Shown here: one piece after another, positions 36,276-49,735 of the stretch | How positions within the stretch are numbered: position 1 is the first letter of the stretch | Layout of the letters: every line of letters starts with the position of its first letter | Assembly: GCA_030068075.1 (NCBI GenBank) | Contig: CM057842.1 | Location: 42,742,659 to 42,806,658, forward strand | Reading direction: 5' to 3' | DNA: 64,000 nt | DNA from: Paguma larvata | Taxonomy: Eukaryota; Chordata; Mammalia; Carnivora; Viverridae | Program-made: the position numbers and the translations under genes | Notes under the pieces: model-generated | Database searches by the model: none | The model's input: the letters and a program-made list of their open reading frames with translations, nothing else | Told to the model about the DNA's origin: nothing

Positions 36276-39200
36276 AACTCTAGATCAGATTTAGGGTGTT
36301 TGGGGAATTGTTTTTATGTATAAACTCATTTGAATTATGAAAGATCTCAAATAGAATATCTTTAATGGATATTATACCTGGCAACATTGGCAAATGACAG
36401 TTTACAAATATGGAGTTTGGGGAGTTCTGGAGCACTTTCCTTATTTTTGTGTTTATGGAGTGAAGTGAGGGTAAGTAAATAATACTGAGCCATATGGTCA
36501 TTTGTGTGTTCATCATTTTCTTGTGTCAACAAAACTTGTCGTTGAACTTTTATTAACCTTATTATGCAAATATATCAAGAAAAAAATACTTTTTCCAAAT
36601 GAAGGAATTGGGTAGGATAAGTGGATTGACCCAGAATTCTCAAAGCCTTTAGCATCACTTCCTTCTTCCTGAAAAAAGTGTAACAGAAGGTAAACTTTGG
36701 AATTTGAAGACTATTCACTGTTCAGGATAGTATTTACCCTACATTTGTCACATATAATTTTCTCAGAATGCTTGATACAAACTCTCCCAGACATTAAGTT
36801 TAAAATTAATTGGCAGTCAGTGGCAGAAGGTAGACTCACTTAAATTTGCTAAAGGAAGCACAGTGGCATCTACCAGAATACATGTCACATTGTTCTCAGA
36901 ATGCCAACGGCAAAAATATGTGCTGAGGAAGGCTATGCAGTGCCACTATGTTGGAGGCCTCCTTCAATTCTTAATTAGCTTACAGTGAGTGGAGACACCA
37001 TCTTGACTAGTTGTGAGGGATACTAGCAGGCCAGGCAGTGACCTTGGCAACTCTAATGTTTATGTCTTTAGAATTGAGGTGTGAAACTAAAGGACATTGT
37101 ACAGGTGTTTTCAAGTACTTTGAAACAGGAATGTGGAGACTATAGGTCATTAAAACTGATTATCTATGTATCCAGTGACCAGTGCAGGACATACTTCCTG
37201 CAGGTGTCAGCCCACCTTTGGATTTGTAGCACCATACTACTTGCCATCTAATACCATTTTAACAACATTATTTTTTTTATTTTTAGCCTGAACATCCTGG
37301 CAGGTTAAAATATGGGGAGAGTTGTTCCTTCTGATAAATCAGCAAGGAAGCTAGACAAAAGACTGGATGGGAACTAGCTGGCCTCTCAGCCACCAGCCTT
37401 ATCTCCTGGATAAGTATGAAGCCTGCGGTTACATTTGAGAATCTCTAATAGTCAGATAAGCAGAAAAGGCTTTCTGTGGACCGAGGTTAAAAGGTTTGAT
37501 TATGAGATATGATTTAAGGCCAAAGGAAGAGAGGTAGCAAAGAAAGAATAGTAGAGGAAGGGAAATAGAATCCCTGCAATGAACTAGCACCAGGAAATCT
37601 TCTGCAGAGGAAAAATATAAACAAGAAATAATCTCCCAAACACAGGACTTAAGCCTCTACATTTTCTTTTTATTCTTAACGTTCTGCCTAGCAACAGCTG
37701 ATATAGTACAATTTTCGCTGAATGTCAGATTGAGAGCTCCAGAAGGTTTATTTCTGCAGGAGATTAAGGTACAAATATTTCCAGATTAGTTTCAGGGTGG
37801 CAAGATCAACTCCCAGCATGATGCCTCTGCCATCACAGAGAAGCTTTGTGGTACTTTTTCTTCTCTCATAAATGAAGTGGCAAAATTGCCTCTTGAGTCA
37901 AAGGGAAGAAGTCAAAATGTTGTCTTGTTGGATATCCTGGGGAGTGAGTGGAATGTTTCCTGGGCTGGATAGCAGGTCTGGATTCAGGAAGGGCACTCCA
38001 TGTTTTTTCTGTGTAACTGGAAGGTCAGAAAACACCTGACCACCCCGGTGTTTCCCCTGTGACTAGTAATGACTTTGGGGGAAAAAACATATCCACTCAT
38101 TCTATTATCTCTGCAGTGAATGTGCATTGGGAGAACTGGAATGAAAAGAATCAACATTAACACCGGTTTATTTTACAAAGGGTCACAGCCAGATTGTGTG
38201 CTTGGACATGCCATAGAATGTGCCAAACTAAACTTTATAATTTATTTTTAACCCCAGTTGCTCTAGGAAATGTATTTTTTTTCAGTTATAGAAAATACGT
38301 GGCTCACTGGGGTATCATTAATTTGAAAAATCAACGTGGATATATTCTGACCTGAAAGTAGAACTCCAGTCCTACTGTATCTTTAATAAAGAGCAAAGCA
38401 TCTAAACTGCTGTTTGAAATATTCCTCGAGTGAAGACAGAGCTGTTCACTTGAAGCTCTCAGATTCAAACGCAACCTTTTAAAATAAAACCCAGTGGAAA
38501 CCCATTTAATAAATGAATAATAAGGCATGCTAGAGAAACAGTCCAAGTATAATCAAGTGTTTCCGTGTTAGTGTTGGGTTCCATTCAGTGGGAACCTTGG
38601 GATTTGGGCCCTGAGAGGGGATAACGGTGAATAAAGACTTAGCTCTGAATATTAGTATGTGGATTTACCACAGGCCAACTGGAGTTCAGTGACTTCGCTT
38701 AATCCATATGGCTGTAGAAGGAATAATAGGGACTCCAAACAAGACAATTCCATTGCTTCAGTTACGCCCACCGCCATGTGAATTTAGGTAGGCAGAGAAT
38801 TCATGAGACATATGACGGGAAATACCTTGCTGTGTTCACAAATGGTCCAAGTCTGGTTTAAGAATCAGAATGATGCTTTCTGCATTAGTTACCAGTTCCT
38901 TTTCCTGTGTGTGTTGAGTATTTAACGGGTGGTTTTTTCTTAAGTCTTGTTTTAACTACATGCATTAGAAAGAAATATCTTCTTGGTGCTTGCACATTGG
39001 ATTTCTGTGTTCCTGTTTCAGTCAAGAGCTAGCTTGATAGGAAGGTGAGGAAAGGACAAGCATCTCTCTGCTAAGCATTCAGCCTTGCATGTTTTGGATT
39101 TATCTGCCTTGTTTTTTTTGTTTGGTTTTTGTTTTTTTTTTTTTTTCATTTGAGGACACAAAGAGAATCCTTATAGTTACTTTTTTAATTTATAAATGCA

Positions 39201-39535
39201 AAAACTTTTCTTGATATAAGTTACACTTTATCGTTTGCAAACTCACTTTCACCAATCCTGAACCTGACATCATCATCCTACTAAACCAGATTAAATCTTC
39301 CTTTTAGACTTCACTTGCCAGTATTTATGATTATCCTATGGAAGTGATTAGCGGCCCTTTGTTTAGAATTATTCATGGATCAGGTTTAAGTATTTTACTA
39401 AGTGATGGGGACACACTTTTCAATGCTTTAGTTCTCCTTGGAAAAGATGAGAAGTAAGATTATCCTTGGCCATCCAAGCATATCTTTTATATAGGACTGA
39501 TTCCACCAAAAACAGTTGAATAGAATATTATCAGT
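36276..39535. other. Single-copy intron sequence
   Basis: No gene or recognised transposon in 3.3 kb. A T-run lies at about 39110-39146. The part at 38640-38980 is repeat-free. Confidence 0.4.
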
Positions 39536-39539
39536 CATC

Positions 39540-40400
39540 AAGAAATCAGCAGTATATTTTCAGGATCTTTATATAACACTTTAGTAGGCATTAAGGTAGG
39601 ATACAGAAAATATGAGAATACAGACTATTTCTTGTCCTCACAAAATTCACAATATAATTAGGAAAAGACAATGAATACAGTATGAACAGAGCGTCAGCGT
39701 AGGAGACAAAATAGCTATTCGTTTAAATACAGATGATGTCATAAAGCAACACTTATTTGAATGAAGAGTAGAAATAATGAATGCTCTAGGAGAGTAGAGT
39801 GGAAATGGTCATGGACTATCCTGGCCTTCAAGGTAAATGGAAGAAAATGAATTTGAGCAGGATTCTAAAGGATTTTTAGAATTTATGCAGTTAGTCCAGA
39901 GTGGAGAAAAGAGGCCTAACATGCGCAAATACGAAAGCAAGGAAATATGAAAGTTTAGGTATGATGACGATGATAATAGAAGTTAACTTTTTATTTAATA
40001 CTTAATAGGTTCCATGTAATATTGATTAACATTCACCACAACGTAGAAAATAAATTAAGACATGCCAGTTGAAGTACTTATTCCCTGACTGATTGTAGGT
40101 GATAGAGGTATATAGGGAATGAGGAAGATACACGTGGGGAGAAATCACCGATAACCCCAGGTCTTTAAACCTGGGTGACTGGAAGAACAAAGTGTAGATT
40201 GTACTGAAATACGGGGTTCATTTAAAGGACTGTTTTTGAGATATGAAAGCGCAAGTTGTTTATGAGATGATTTTTAATGAATTGCATAAGGTGATTCAAG
40301 GGCCAATATTCAGTAAGCAGTTAGACATTTGTGACCTGGGATTCCAGGGAGATGCACCATTAGGAAAACAAAGTTAGAAGTCACTGCTTAGAGGAGGTAA
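39540..40400. mobile_element. Old interspersed-repeat sequence, family uncertain
   Basis: Phrases such as 'ctggccttcaaggtaaatgg', 'gaggcctaacatgcgcaaat', 'ccccaggtctttaaacctgg' and 'cagtaagcagttagacattt' recall a mammal-wide L2/MER-type repeat. I cannot assign family or strand with confidence. Confidence 0.35.
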
Positions 40401-40761
40401 CTGACGTCACCAGAGTGTATGGAGAGCAAAGATGGGGACTGTCCTTGGAGACATTTTGCATCTAAAGGGTTAGTGAAACAAAGCGAGCTTTCACTTCTCT
40501 TATGTGGAAAGATAATTTATTAACAGCCAGGTTTCTCAAGAAACTAAGCAAAGGACCACAAATCCACAAGAAACATTTCCTTCTTTTCATAGGGACACAC
40601 AGATTAAGTCAATTTAGAGAAGAGGAAAATAAAGTGACTGTGAGTCTATGAGCTCCCTTTTTATTCCAGAGATCAGCGGAGCATGTTATAAGGTTTTGTG
40701 TTGATTCCTTAAGAAACCAGAAAAGGTATCACTTACTGGAGATCCATATCAGTCAAGAAAT

Positions 40762-40770
<9 letters not shown>

Positions 40771-40810
<40 letters not shown>
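40771..40810. repeat. (GT)20 microsatellite
   Basis: Twenty uninterrupted GT units. Confidence 0.95.
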
Positions 40811-40816
<6 letters not shown>

Positions 40817-40902
40817 GTATCTAATGGAATAGTTTGAGGAAAGTAGGACTTCAACTGGAAAATCCAAAATGTGTATGGATGGTAGGAGATGTAAAATGTT
40901 TG

Positions 40903-40906
<4 letters not shown>

Positions 40907-40937
<31 letters not shown>

Positions 40938-40979
40938 ATATGAGTCTGTGTATGCCTGCATGCATGCATGTGCGCGCGG

Positions 40980-41012
<33 letters not shown>
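40907..41012. repeat. (TG)15 ... (CA)16 inverted dinucleotide repeat
   Basis: Fifteen TG units at 40907-40936 face sixteen CA units at 40981-41012 across a 44-bp spacer that includes 'tgcatgcatgcatgtgcgcg'. The two arms are complementary. Confidence 0.93.
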
Positions 41013-41015
<3 letters not shown>

Positions 41016-42339
41016 TCCTTACTACTACTCTACAGTGAAAATGGATCCAGGATGATTTGTAGTGGTCAAAAATATACAGACTTAAATTGGTTCTTAAACT
41101 TATGTTAGGACAAAGTGCAAGGTGGAAGAAATTACTTGTATCACCAGTATTATTTTGAAATAATATGGAAACATTTTTGAGAAAAAAAAAAAAAGCTACT
41201 AACCACTTTCTTTAATAGTAATAGAATGAAGCCTACTGTGGAATATCAGTCAGGCATGCGAGGGTTTTGAATAATGCAGGAAAGGAAATAAATGTCTTCC
41301 CTAATAGAGATGTACAGATACATGTTATCATCATCTCTTTTATAAATATTTATTCCTATGCCAATTTCTATTAGAGGATTATTCACAAGCATTGTGAATA
41401 ACCAACTGTAGCTGGATTTACTGTCTTACAACTGCTTTTTTAGGTTTATTTTTTTTCTATAGTTATTAATAGAACCCCTCATTTATAATCCACATGTTGT
41501 CTTCATTTTAAGTGAAGGGAAAACATACATAAGGTGAACCGAACCCTAAAATAGGTGAGACTACAGTAAAGAGCACCAAGTCCCATCAAAAGGGTTTATA
41601 TATCTAGGTTTTAGTGGATTAGACTCACGGTACTTTTACAAACATAACAAAATAAAAAGCAAGTACCTTCAGGTGTTTGCGTAGAAACCACTAGAATAGT
41701 GTTTAGGAATGCTGGAGATCAGGGAGAATTCCAGAGGGCTGACAGAATAATAATTGATGTTGTTCAGACTTTTAAAGATAGTTTAAAGGATAAATTCTGT
41801 AAAGTACAGGTGTTTATTTTTTGATCGTGATGAGACACATCTGTCTAGGCCGTGACTTAGTAAACCTAAGATTGGAACAAGATAGGGCTCTGAGCATGTT
41901 GTGAGAGATGCAGATTTTTAAATTGTAGATTCTACCTAACCTAAGTAAGCTTATATCTTAATCAGGGAGTTAACATGGAATTAAAATACAGTTGGGATTT
42001 AATAAGTAACATTGACAAGATATATAAAAGGTGCTTTGTCATTCAGTGCAGAAGTGGTAGCTTTGACCTGTGGGTGTCTTGAAAACATATCTGTCTGGAA
42101 GGTGATAGTTGAGAGAATTTCATTTTCAACAGTAGAGGAATGAAGGAAATATTCAAAGCAAAGCTATGTAGCCAGTGTTATATGCATTAGGCTCATGCAT
42201 GGAAAACCCAACTTGACTGAAGCACAGTTAATGACAAGAAGATTGGGCTATGTGGCTGGAAAAGTCCGTTGGAATTTGACAAGAGAGGTCTTACAAGGAT
42301 GGTGAAGTTCCTATGGTGTTGAGGAGGAACAAGGAGTAG
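41013..42339. other. Single-copy intron sequence
   Basis: No gene or clear transposon is seen; an A-run lies at about 41181-41194. Confidence 0.45.
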
Positions 42340-42450
42340 GAGTCTGGAGACTGAAGTTCCAATCTTGTCTCTGCCACTCAGTGTATTTTCTTGAGGATCA
42401 TTTAATTTCCTGGAGATATTCTTCAACCTGTAAATGATGGTGTCCATTTG
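42340..42450 (+). mobile_element. MIR fragment
   Basis: 'ctgaagttccaatcttgtct', 'ctgccactcagtgtattttc' and 'caacctgtaaatgatgg' follow the MIR core. Confidence 0.55.
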
Positions 42451-43169
42451 TAAACCAATGTGTCCTGTCGCAGTGATTCTAGACAGAGTACTTTTATTCG
42501 AGGTTTGGGTTGGTGATCAGGTTATTGGTGGGACACCAGATGAAGTAGTTGACTTGTGTTTGGGAGCCATGTTTTAGAAAGTTTTTGTATCTTTAAGTAC
42601 AAGAATCATACTCATCCTGGGGGAGTGCTCACACTATGAGAAATAATCAAGAACTGAAGTCTCCCATGGGAATAGTGCATTGGATTTGTCTACCCCAACT
42701 GACACTCATTCTGAGGCACATTCTGTTTCCAATATTCTATCTCTGGATGTATGATTTATTAGTTTATTTTTCTTCTTTTTCACAGCCCATTTAGTTGAAT
42801 TCATTTATGTCTGATCATTTTGGTCATTCACCACAAGAAGAAAAAGAACATAGAAAGCACAGTTCTTTATTTCTAGTCAAAGGGCTGCTTTGAAACAAAT
42901 ATCAAAACCCCTATATGTTAAGTGTTCTTACCATAAGGAAAAAAAAGCTATCAACTTTTGCTTCTAAAATGAACCTAAAAGCTCTTAATAGTTTCTTCAG
43001 GGCATCCCATGTCAAATGTGATAGTTTTTAGCACAGAGGGAGAAAGATCAGAGCCGAAAATCAGTAGCAGCAGTATCTGTACAGTGTTTTGGGGATGTGG
43101 AAACTGGAAAGGATGAGGAGAAAAAAAACTATGTAAAACAGGATTTCAAACTAATTCTGCTGAATTATA

Positions 43170-43420
43170 GAAATAAAGAGAACCGGGACGCCTGGGTAGC
43201 TCAGTCGGTTAAATGTCTGACTTCGGCTCAGGTCATGACCTCACAATCTGTGGGTTCAAGCCCTGCGTCGGGCTCTGTGCTAACAGCTCAGAGCCTTGAG
43301 CCTGCTTCGTATTCTGTGTCTCCCTCTCTCTCTGCCCCTCCCCTGCTCATGCTTTGTCTCTCCTCTCAAAAATAAATAAAACATAAAATTTTTTTAATAA
43401 AATAAATTAAGAAAACTTAT
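43170..43420 (+). mobile_element. Felid-type tRNA-Lys SINE, close to consensus
   Basis: Head 'gggacgcctgggtagctcag' begins at 43185. The B box (gggttcaagccc), 'gggctctgtgctaacagctc', 'ctctctctgcccctcccctg' and 'aaaaataaataaaacat' are all well preserved. Flanking 'aaataaagagaac' and 'aaataaattaagaaaac' form a loose duplication. Confidence 0.92.
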
Positions 43421-44523
43421 TTCTGCAAATAAATATCACTAGGAGCTACTGCAACTGAATTGTTTGTTTTCATTTCACTGTTTTTTAGTAAACTACCAAC
43501 CAAACAGTGTGATTCTAGCAATTTACAAAATAATATTGAATACACCTAGAGCCAAACCAAAAATTTAAATTAGTTTAATTGTATAGATTAACAATTGAGG
43601 AAACAAAAAAGATCGTTTTTATTAGGAATTAAAGCTATGTATTTTATTTAACTACTAAACCAGAATTTAAAAAAATCATGTCATCTGACTATTGTATGTA
43701 CTGTCCATGAATTTATGTTTCATTTAGATCAAATCTAGATCAGAAACCTTGTTCTATTCTAGGCCTGTGTGATCAGAGTTAATGTTTGTAAAAAAGTAAT
43801 CTTTTTAATAAGTACTTTAGGTACTTTAGGGTATCCGTATGATCTCTTTAAATTATCAAATAAAGGTTTGGTTAGCTTTAATAAGATTTCCAGTATGTTA
43901 GTTTTTAAATAAATTATCCATAAAATATTTAAGTTATTAGTCTCAGACTTCTTTGTGGTAAATGTGCCTATATTTGTAAGCTTTAATTTGCTTATTTAAA
44001 AGTATGTGTCAGCTTCTAATTAGGGTTTAAGGCAGACAATCCAAACCTATTTTGCTCAGTTCACACTTCAAAGTAGAAAATGCTGTTGGCCAGCCCTATG
44101 TGTAGGGAAAATCTGATGCTCTCCAGTTTTGCGAGTCCTTTTCTCTTGCATTTGTAGAACAACTTTGCAGAACACATTGGCAGTGGGTCCCACTAACAAT
44201 TATAATGATACTTAAGAACAAAATACTACTGTAAATTGGGGATAGACAAATATTTGCTATTAAAAAGTAGTGAGTGTTTTTCCTTTCCTGACCATATGAT
44301 CTGTGTCACAAACTACTCAACCCTGCCATTGTATCACAGTAGCACTCTGAGCCATTGGACTTATTCTACTTTTTCTTCTGTAGTTAAATGCATTTTATTT
44401 TAAATTAATTGAACATATATTTACATACGTGTGTACTTTTCAGATATATTGGTGAATGAGCTCAGACTCTGTCTTTCTTTTCTTGGAATTTATAATGGCA
44501 AAGGAGGATAAAGACAAAAGTTA
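43421..44523. other. Single-copy intron sequence
   Basis: No gene or clear transposon. A perfect 9-bp tandem (gtactttag twice) is at about 43812-43829. Confidence 0.45.
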
Positions 44524-45350
44524 TACAGTAAAACCTTGTTTTGTGAGCGTAATTTGTTCTGGAAACATGCTTGTAATCCAAAGCACTTGTATATCAAAGC
44601 AAATTTCCCCATAAGAAATAATGGAAACTCAAATGATTTGTTCCACAACCCAAAAATAGTCATATAAAAATGATTAGTACTGTCATATAATACAAAATAA
44701 TAAAGAAAATAAATATATTGAAAAGTAAACAAAGTAACCTGTACTTACTTTTGAAAAACCTTTGGTGGCAGGTGTGAGGGAGATGAGAGAGGAGGGTTAT
44801 TGTGTAGGATAACTTTAACTATCACCAGTGGAATCACTGCCATCTTTTGGCTTAGTGGAATCCGTTTCTGCGTGTCGACTACACAGTACTAATAAACTCT
44901 TATCATATAACTGTATTTACTGTAACTGGCAATAAGGCAGCAGAGGAAAGGGTCTATATCTGCAGGAAGCCTCACCTAGAATGAAGCAAAGCATTCCTTA
45001 GCTTACTCTTGTATGGAAAAGCAAAGAACTGTCCATAGCTGCTTTGAAGTGACAAGAAATACACTAGTGCCAGTTGTAGGCACCTTCCATTGTCCTGAAA
45101 AATCACTGATTTCTGCCAAACACCATGGTCTGAAACCAAGCATCCGAGCATGGGAGACAATCACCCACCATTCTGGAGTTAGAGAGAGAAAGAACCATTG
45201 ACTCATTTGTGATCATGTGACATTCGGCGTCACATACGACTCACATTGTAAGACGTCGCTCATTTATCGAGTTAAAATTTATTAGAAATGTTTGCTTGTC
45301 TTACAGAACACTTGAAGAACAAGTTACTTGCAATCTAAGGTTTTACTGTG
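44524..45350. mobile_element. TA-flanked DNA transposon (TcMar-like), about 823 bp, non-autonomous
   Basis: The left end 'cagtaaaaccttgttttgtg' (from 44526) and the complement of the right end 'caatctaaggttttactg' (to 45348) form a terminal inverted repeat sharing cagtaaaacctt. TA precedes the left end; the right copy appears as TG. Inside the right end, 'cacttgaagaacaagttact' and 'cgctcatttatcgagttaaa' recall a Tigger-group element with a long subterminal repeat. No transposase frame is left. Confidence 0.75.
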
Positions 45351-45430
45351 TATGTAGATATACAGTAAAATATATAGAAATACATAAAATGTATTTTAAA
45401 ATATATTAATACTACATATGATAACTTATT

Positions 45431-45685
45431 TCATAAGAGAAATTTTTATTAAAGTTTTTTTTAATGTTTTTATTTATTTTTGAGAGCAGGAGAGACAAAG
45501 CATGAGTGGGGGAGGGTAAGAGAGAGAGAGGGAGACACAGAATGAAGCAGGCTCCAGGCTCTGAGCTGTCAGCACAGAGCCCAACGCGGGGTTCGAACTC
45601 ACAGACTGTGAGATCATGACCTGAGCCGAAGTCGGACACTTAACCGACTGAGCCACCCAGGCGCCCCTCATAAGAGAAATTTTTA
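45431..45685 (-). mobile_element. Well-preserved felid tRNA-Lys SINE, antisense, perfect 18-bp duplication
   Basis: The body is 45449-45667. Read on the minus strand it has an intact head (ggcgcctgggtggctcagtc) and B box (gttcgaaccccg), so the internal RNA polymerase III promoter looks complete. The 18-mer tcataagagaaattttta is identical at 45431-45448 and 45668-45685. This is the least decayed insertion in the window. Confidence 0.96.
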
Positions 45686-48419
45686 ATTTTGTCAAAGTAC
45701 AAAAGAGAAGTGCTAAACCATAATCACAAAGCCAGAGAAAGCTTCCAGAGGATGTTCGTCTAAGCACAAATTTCAGGCTGCCCAGAGAAAGAGAGAAGAA
45801 GCAGATACAAAGATAATAAGGCAAGATTGCCAGGCTTATCCAGCTAACCCAGAGTAGGGCTGTAATGTAGTGTAGGGTGCAGAGATGGATGGGAGTTACA
45901 TTAAACACTTCTTTCCTGGCTCTGGACAATTAGTGAAGATAGGTGGAAAGTTGTTGAGTAGCTTGCTCATATTTGCCTTCCGATGTGTGTCTGGTGCACT
46001 GGAATGCAGAGAATGAACTAGAGGGAGCTGGGCTGCTCAGACCTGAGACTTGCCGTAAGCTGCTACATAGTTTTACCATGGAGTCTTCCATTGGTGACCT
46101 GTTGTTCCAGATTCTTCTTTCAAGCCGGTATCATGGTGGCAATCCTCCCATGTTATGTTAAAAAACCAAGAACCAGGTGATATTTACCCCTGAAACCATC
46201 TGCTTGTTATTAAAAACTTTAAACCGTCTTTTCATTTGGGTGTATTAGAAAAATTGTGAAGAGTGAATAATAAAAATATTTTGACAAAATTCAAAGGACA
46301 CTTTATTACATATTTGTATGTAGACAAAAATTGGCACCAAGAGGCCAACCTGATTGTTACACCTAAGGGAAATGATTGACTGTGAAGCCAAACTGGGGCC
46401 TTTTTCTTAGCAACAGCAATTAACTTAGAAGAGCCTTTCCTTAGATCTGTTTTAAGACAACAGAACTGGTGGGCATATAAATATACACACATATAATTAC
46501 ACACCCTGCCTGTCCTTGTGCACCTGTACTGCTTACTTGCAAATGGATGACATATTTCTGGAGGTTATTTTCAATTCGAATCCAGCTTAATATTGTGTTC
46601 ACTAAATAACAGTGTATGAAGTCTGTCTACGTGATCCCTTCTGGCATAGTGAAGCACTTAAAAAGAGGCGAAGCTTTAATTTTAATCTTTTTCTTTTATA
46701 GAACACATTATTTTGTGTTGACAGCTGGGGCCTGGGATATTCTATCTGTATATATGTGTATATAATATATATGAATTATATAATACTTATATATTTTATT
46801 GTGGCTATTTAACATTGCTCGGAAATGCAACTTCTAATGTCCAAACTGAAGACTGTGGAGTTTTCGTTTAAGGGCTACTACAGTTGTGATGGAGGATCAG
46901 GTATTAGAATCAATGGGACAAAGTCATCTGTTAAGGTTTAGGGATTTGCACCAAAGAATGACTTCCATAGAGGCCATGTTAGTATCAGAAAGACAGAAAC
47001 AGTACGTTTATTGTCAATTTTTTCCCCTAGCTTCTATTACTGTGCTTATCTTGGCTATCAGACTCGCTTCTCAATTGTGTGAATTTAAGAGAAAGCAGGA
47101 TGTTTGAGGAGGAATGAGTGCCAGCCAGAGCTTAGAAGTGATACAAGTGTACATTACAATCTGGTGCATACCCATTGACATCACCCTCAGCCCCACTTGA
47201 GGTCTTACCATGTTGAGCTCAGAACACTGTTAAAGGACATAGAAATACTTATTTCCGTTTGGAAAAATTTTGTCTTCTTTGCACTTAGCTAGATACTTGG
47301 ATGATGATTTCATTGTATTTATGCAGGTTATTCTTTTCCATTCATCAAGGTTGCTATTTCCCAAGGAGTTTTTCTGTTTCTGTCTAGTGGAATTTCCATA
47401 AGGCAACCGGAGATAGAATCTGAGTCTGAAATGTGATGCTGGGAAAAGTCAGATAAAAGCTTGTGCGTATTTACAGTTACATAAACATGAGCACCGGGAG
47501 GACATATTTCATCAAGTTTTTTTTTGCCACACTTGAAAATACTGTCCTGAAACTCACAGCTGAGATGTAGTTAGGAATTGGGAGGCAATAAAATAAAAAC
47601 TTGAACTGTCTGGGCATGGACTTTAATAGAAACTATGGAATTGAATTTTCTTAAGGTAACTTCAACTATTTACATCTTTCTTTAGTCCTTTGCCACATCT
47701 CTGAATCAGCCTCAGCATCTGAATTTGTCACTAATTAGAATTCTTCTCAAAAATCCTTTTGTAGATAACAAAAGATACCTCTTTGTTTTCACAGGTAACT
47801 GGAATTACAGTTTCTTGTACCAACAGCATGCCCAGACAGCTAATTTAAGGAGAGAATTTGAATTATGAAAAAATGTAAATAGCATTACAACTATTCCCAT
47901 TGTCATATTGTTCTCCTATCTTTACATAGATCTCACATTTTACTGCAAAGAGCTCAGAGTGATAGTCAATGAGAAATATAGGAAAAACCTACATTCTGTT
48001 TTGTTTTGTTTTTTTTAGTATAGAAGAAGTATCGAATTGTGGAATTATTTTTTTTATCATTAAGAAACACAAGGTAGGCCTGGTTCTTTTCCTACCTTAA
48101 TTTGTTTAGCAGTCTAATGCTAATTAAATTGCCACAAAATAACAACATCGACTATGTAAATCGGAGTCTGGACATACAGACTTAATTTTTTTTGCATAGT
48201 TTTTCCTCCATCCATCATGTGTTCTGTGAGCAAACTTTCATGATCTCCGAACTTCTTTCAGAGATGACACAGGAAATCATAAATATAACATCTACACGGG
48301 TAGGATATAGGCACACGTCTTTCTTTCTCTACTGTTGTAAAAAAAAAAACAAAAACATTTTTTCTGTAATCTGGTTCTCAGGCTAAGCCATGATTGATAT
48401 AGTGAGGGCTTTATTTTCA
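45686..48419. other. Single-copy intron sequence
   Basis: No gene supported. An AT-rich 'tatatatgtgtatataat' patch lies at about 46748-46800. The 73-codon open frame at 46886-47107 is not recognised. Confidence 0.45.
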
Positions 48420-49130
48420 AAAAATTAAAAACTTAGGGAAAAGTTACAAAAAGCGGTATAGGGTTTCATGCCATTCACTCTAGTTCTCCTAATGTGACCA
48501 TCATGTATTCCATCATATAGTGACCAAAACCAGGAAACTGACAATAGTCCAGTAAACTAAACAACAGACCTTATCTGATGCTCACTTCTTTCTGTTCCAT
48601 GATCCAACCCAAAATCCTACATGGTTTATAGTATTCACTTCTCCTCAGTATCCTTCAGCTTCTTAGTCTTTGCTTGCTTTTTGTGATTTTGACTCTTTGA
48701 AAGACTTCAAATTCTTAATAAGTTGCCTGATGTTTTTTCACAATTACAGTGAGGTTGGGTATTGTTGGAAAAGAAACCACAGAATACTGTGGCCCTCTCA
48801 GTGAGCATCTTGCAAAGGGCTCATTGGGCCATTATGACTTATCAGTAGTGATAGTAACCTTGATCACTTGGTTAACAGGAGTCAGCTGAGTTACTCCACT
48901 GTAAAATCAGTATTCCCTGCCCCCCTCCGCCATGTTAGTTTTAGACAACAATATATGTATTTCCTCTTAATGTATTAAATATTATATAGTTACCATACTC
49001 TTTTATGGTCCAGTTTCCCTTCCTAAAAACCATCATGTGCAAACTTAACTTTGATTCCAACCAGTCTACTAAGAATTTATACATTGTCCTTTGGAGATTC
49101 TCAGATAAAAATCACTTTATAGTTGGAAAT
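48420..49130 (-). mobile_element. Old L1M 3'-UTR fragment, probably antisense
   Basis: The run 'gaccaaaaccaggaaactga', 'ccatgatccaacccaaaatc', 'ttttgactctttgaaagact', 'gcctgatgttttttcacaat', 'aaagaaaccacagaatactg' and 'gatcacttggttaacagg' follows a known L1M 3'-UTR consensus. Strand is judged from the usual reading direction of these phrases. Confidence 0.65.
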
Positions 49131-49735
49131 GATCACTCTATCGCATTTTAAATAAGAACATAAATAGAATGGCTAAAAGTAAATTGGCAGCATGTGCTCA
49201 TTTCACACCCAGAACTACAGGACATCTGTTATATATGTGACAGGCCAGACCTGAAATGTGGTTTTCTCAGAACCAACTAGTGTTTGCCCAGTTTGACCCT
49301 AATCAACCTAATTAAACAAGGAACATGTTGATCACTTGCTACTATTTTGGTTATGAAACTAACTGGATGGATAACCACCCTTTGATGAGGGTTATATAAA
49401 ACTTTTTAAAAATGGTCACATTCACAATTTCCGTTGCTGATATAAGAACTAAAAAAAAAAAAAGAAAAAAATCCCCTGACTTTCCGGATCCATATGCTGT
49501 AATTCAGTCATTAGTTTGCATCTCATGATTAAGTAGCCTCATCAATGCAGAGAAAGACAACCTTTGCAAAAAGGTTTACCAACTTTAAACTCTATTTTTC
49601 CTTTTGAATGTCAGTGCAATCTACACTGACATGATACACTGAGAGGGAATTGGCCACTTTTAGAGGTCTACAAGAAAGCAGGAGAAAGAATACCAAAGAA
49701 ATAAATCTCTTGTATTCCTCTTCAAGCTTCCACTT
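49131..49735. other. Single-copy intron sequence
   Basis: No gene or clear transposon is seen; an A-run lies near 49451-49470. Confidence 0.45.

Noticed and set aside
40733..41055. Open frames rich in Cys-Val or His-Thr on both strands
   Set aside because: They are translations of TG/CA microsatellites.
45474..45929. 151-codon open frame on the minus strand
   Set aside because: Its C-terminal third is translated SINE (head and CT-rich body); the rest matches no known protein.
46886..47107. 73-codon open frame with a membrane-like C-terminal half
   Set aside because: No homology recognised, no Kozak or splice support, and length within chance expectation.
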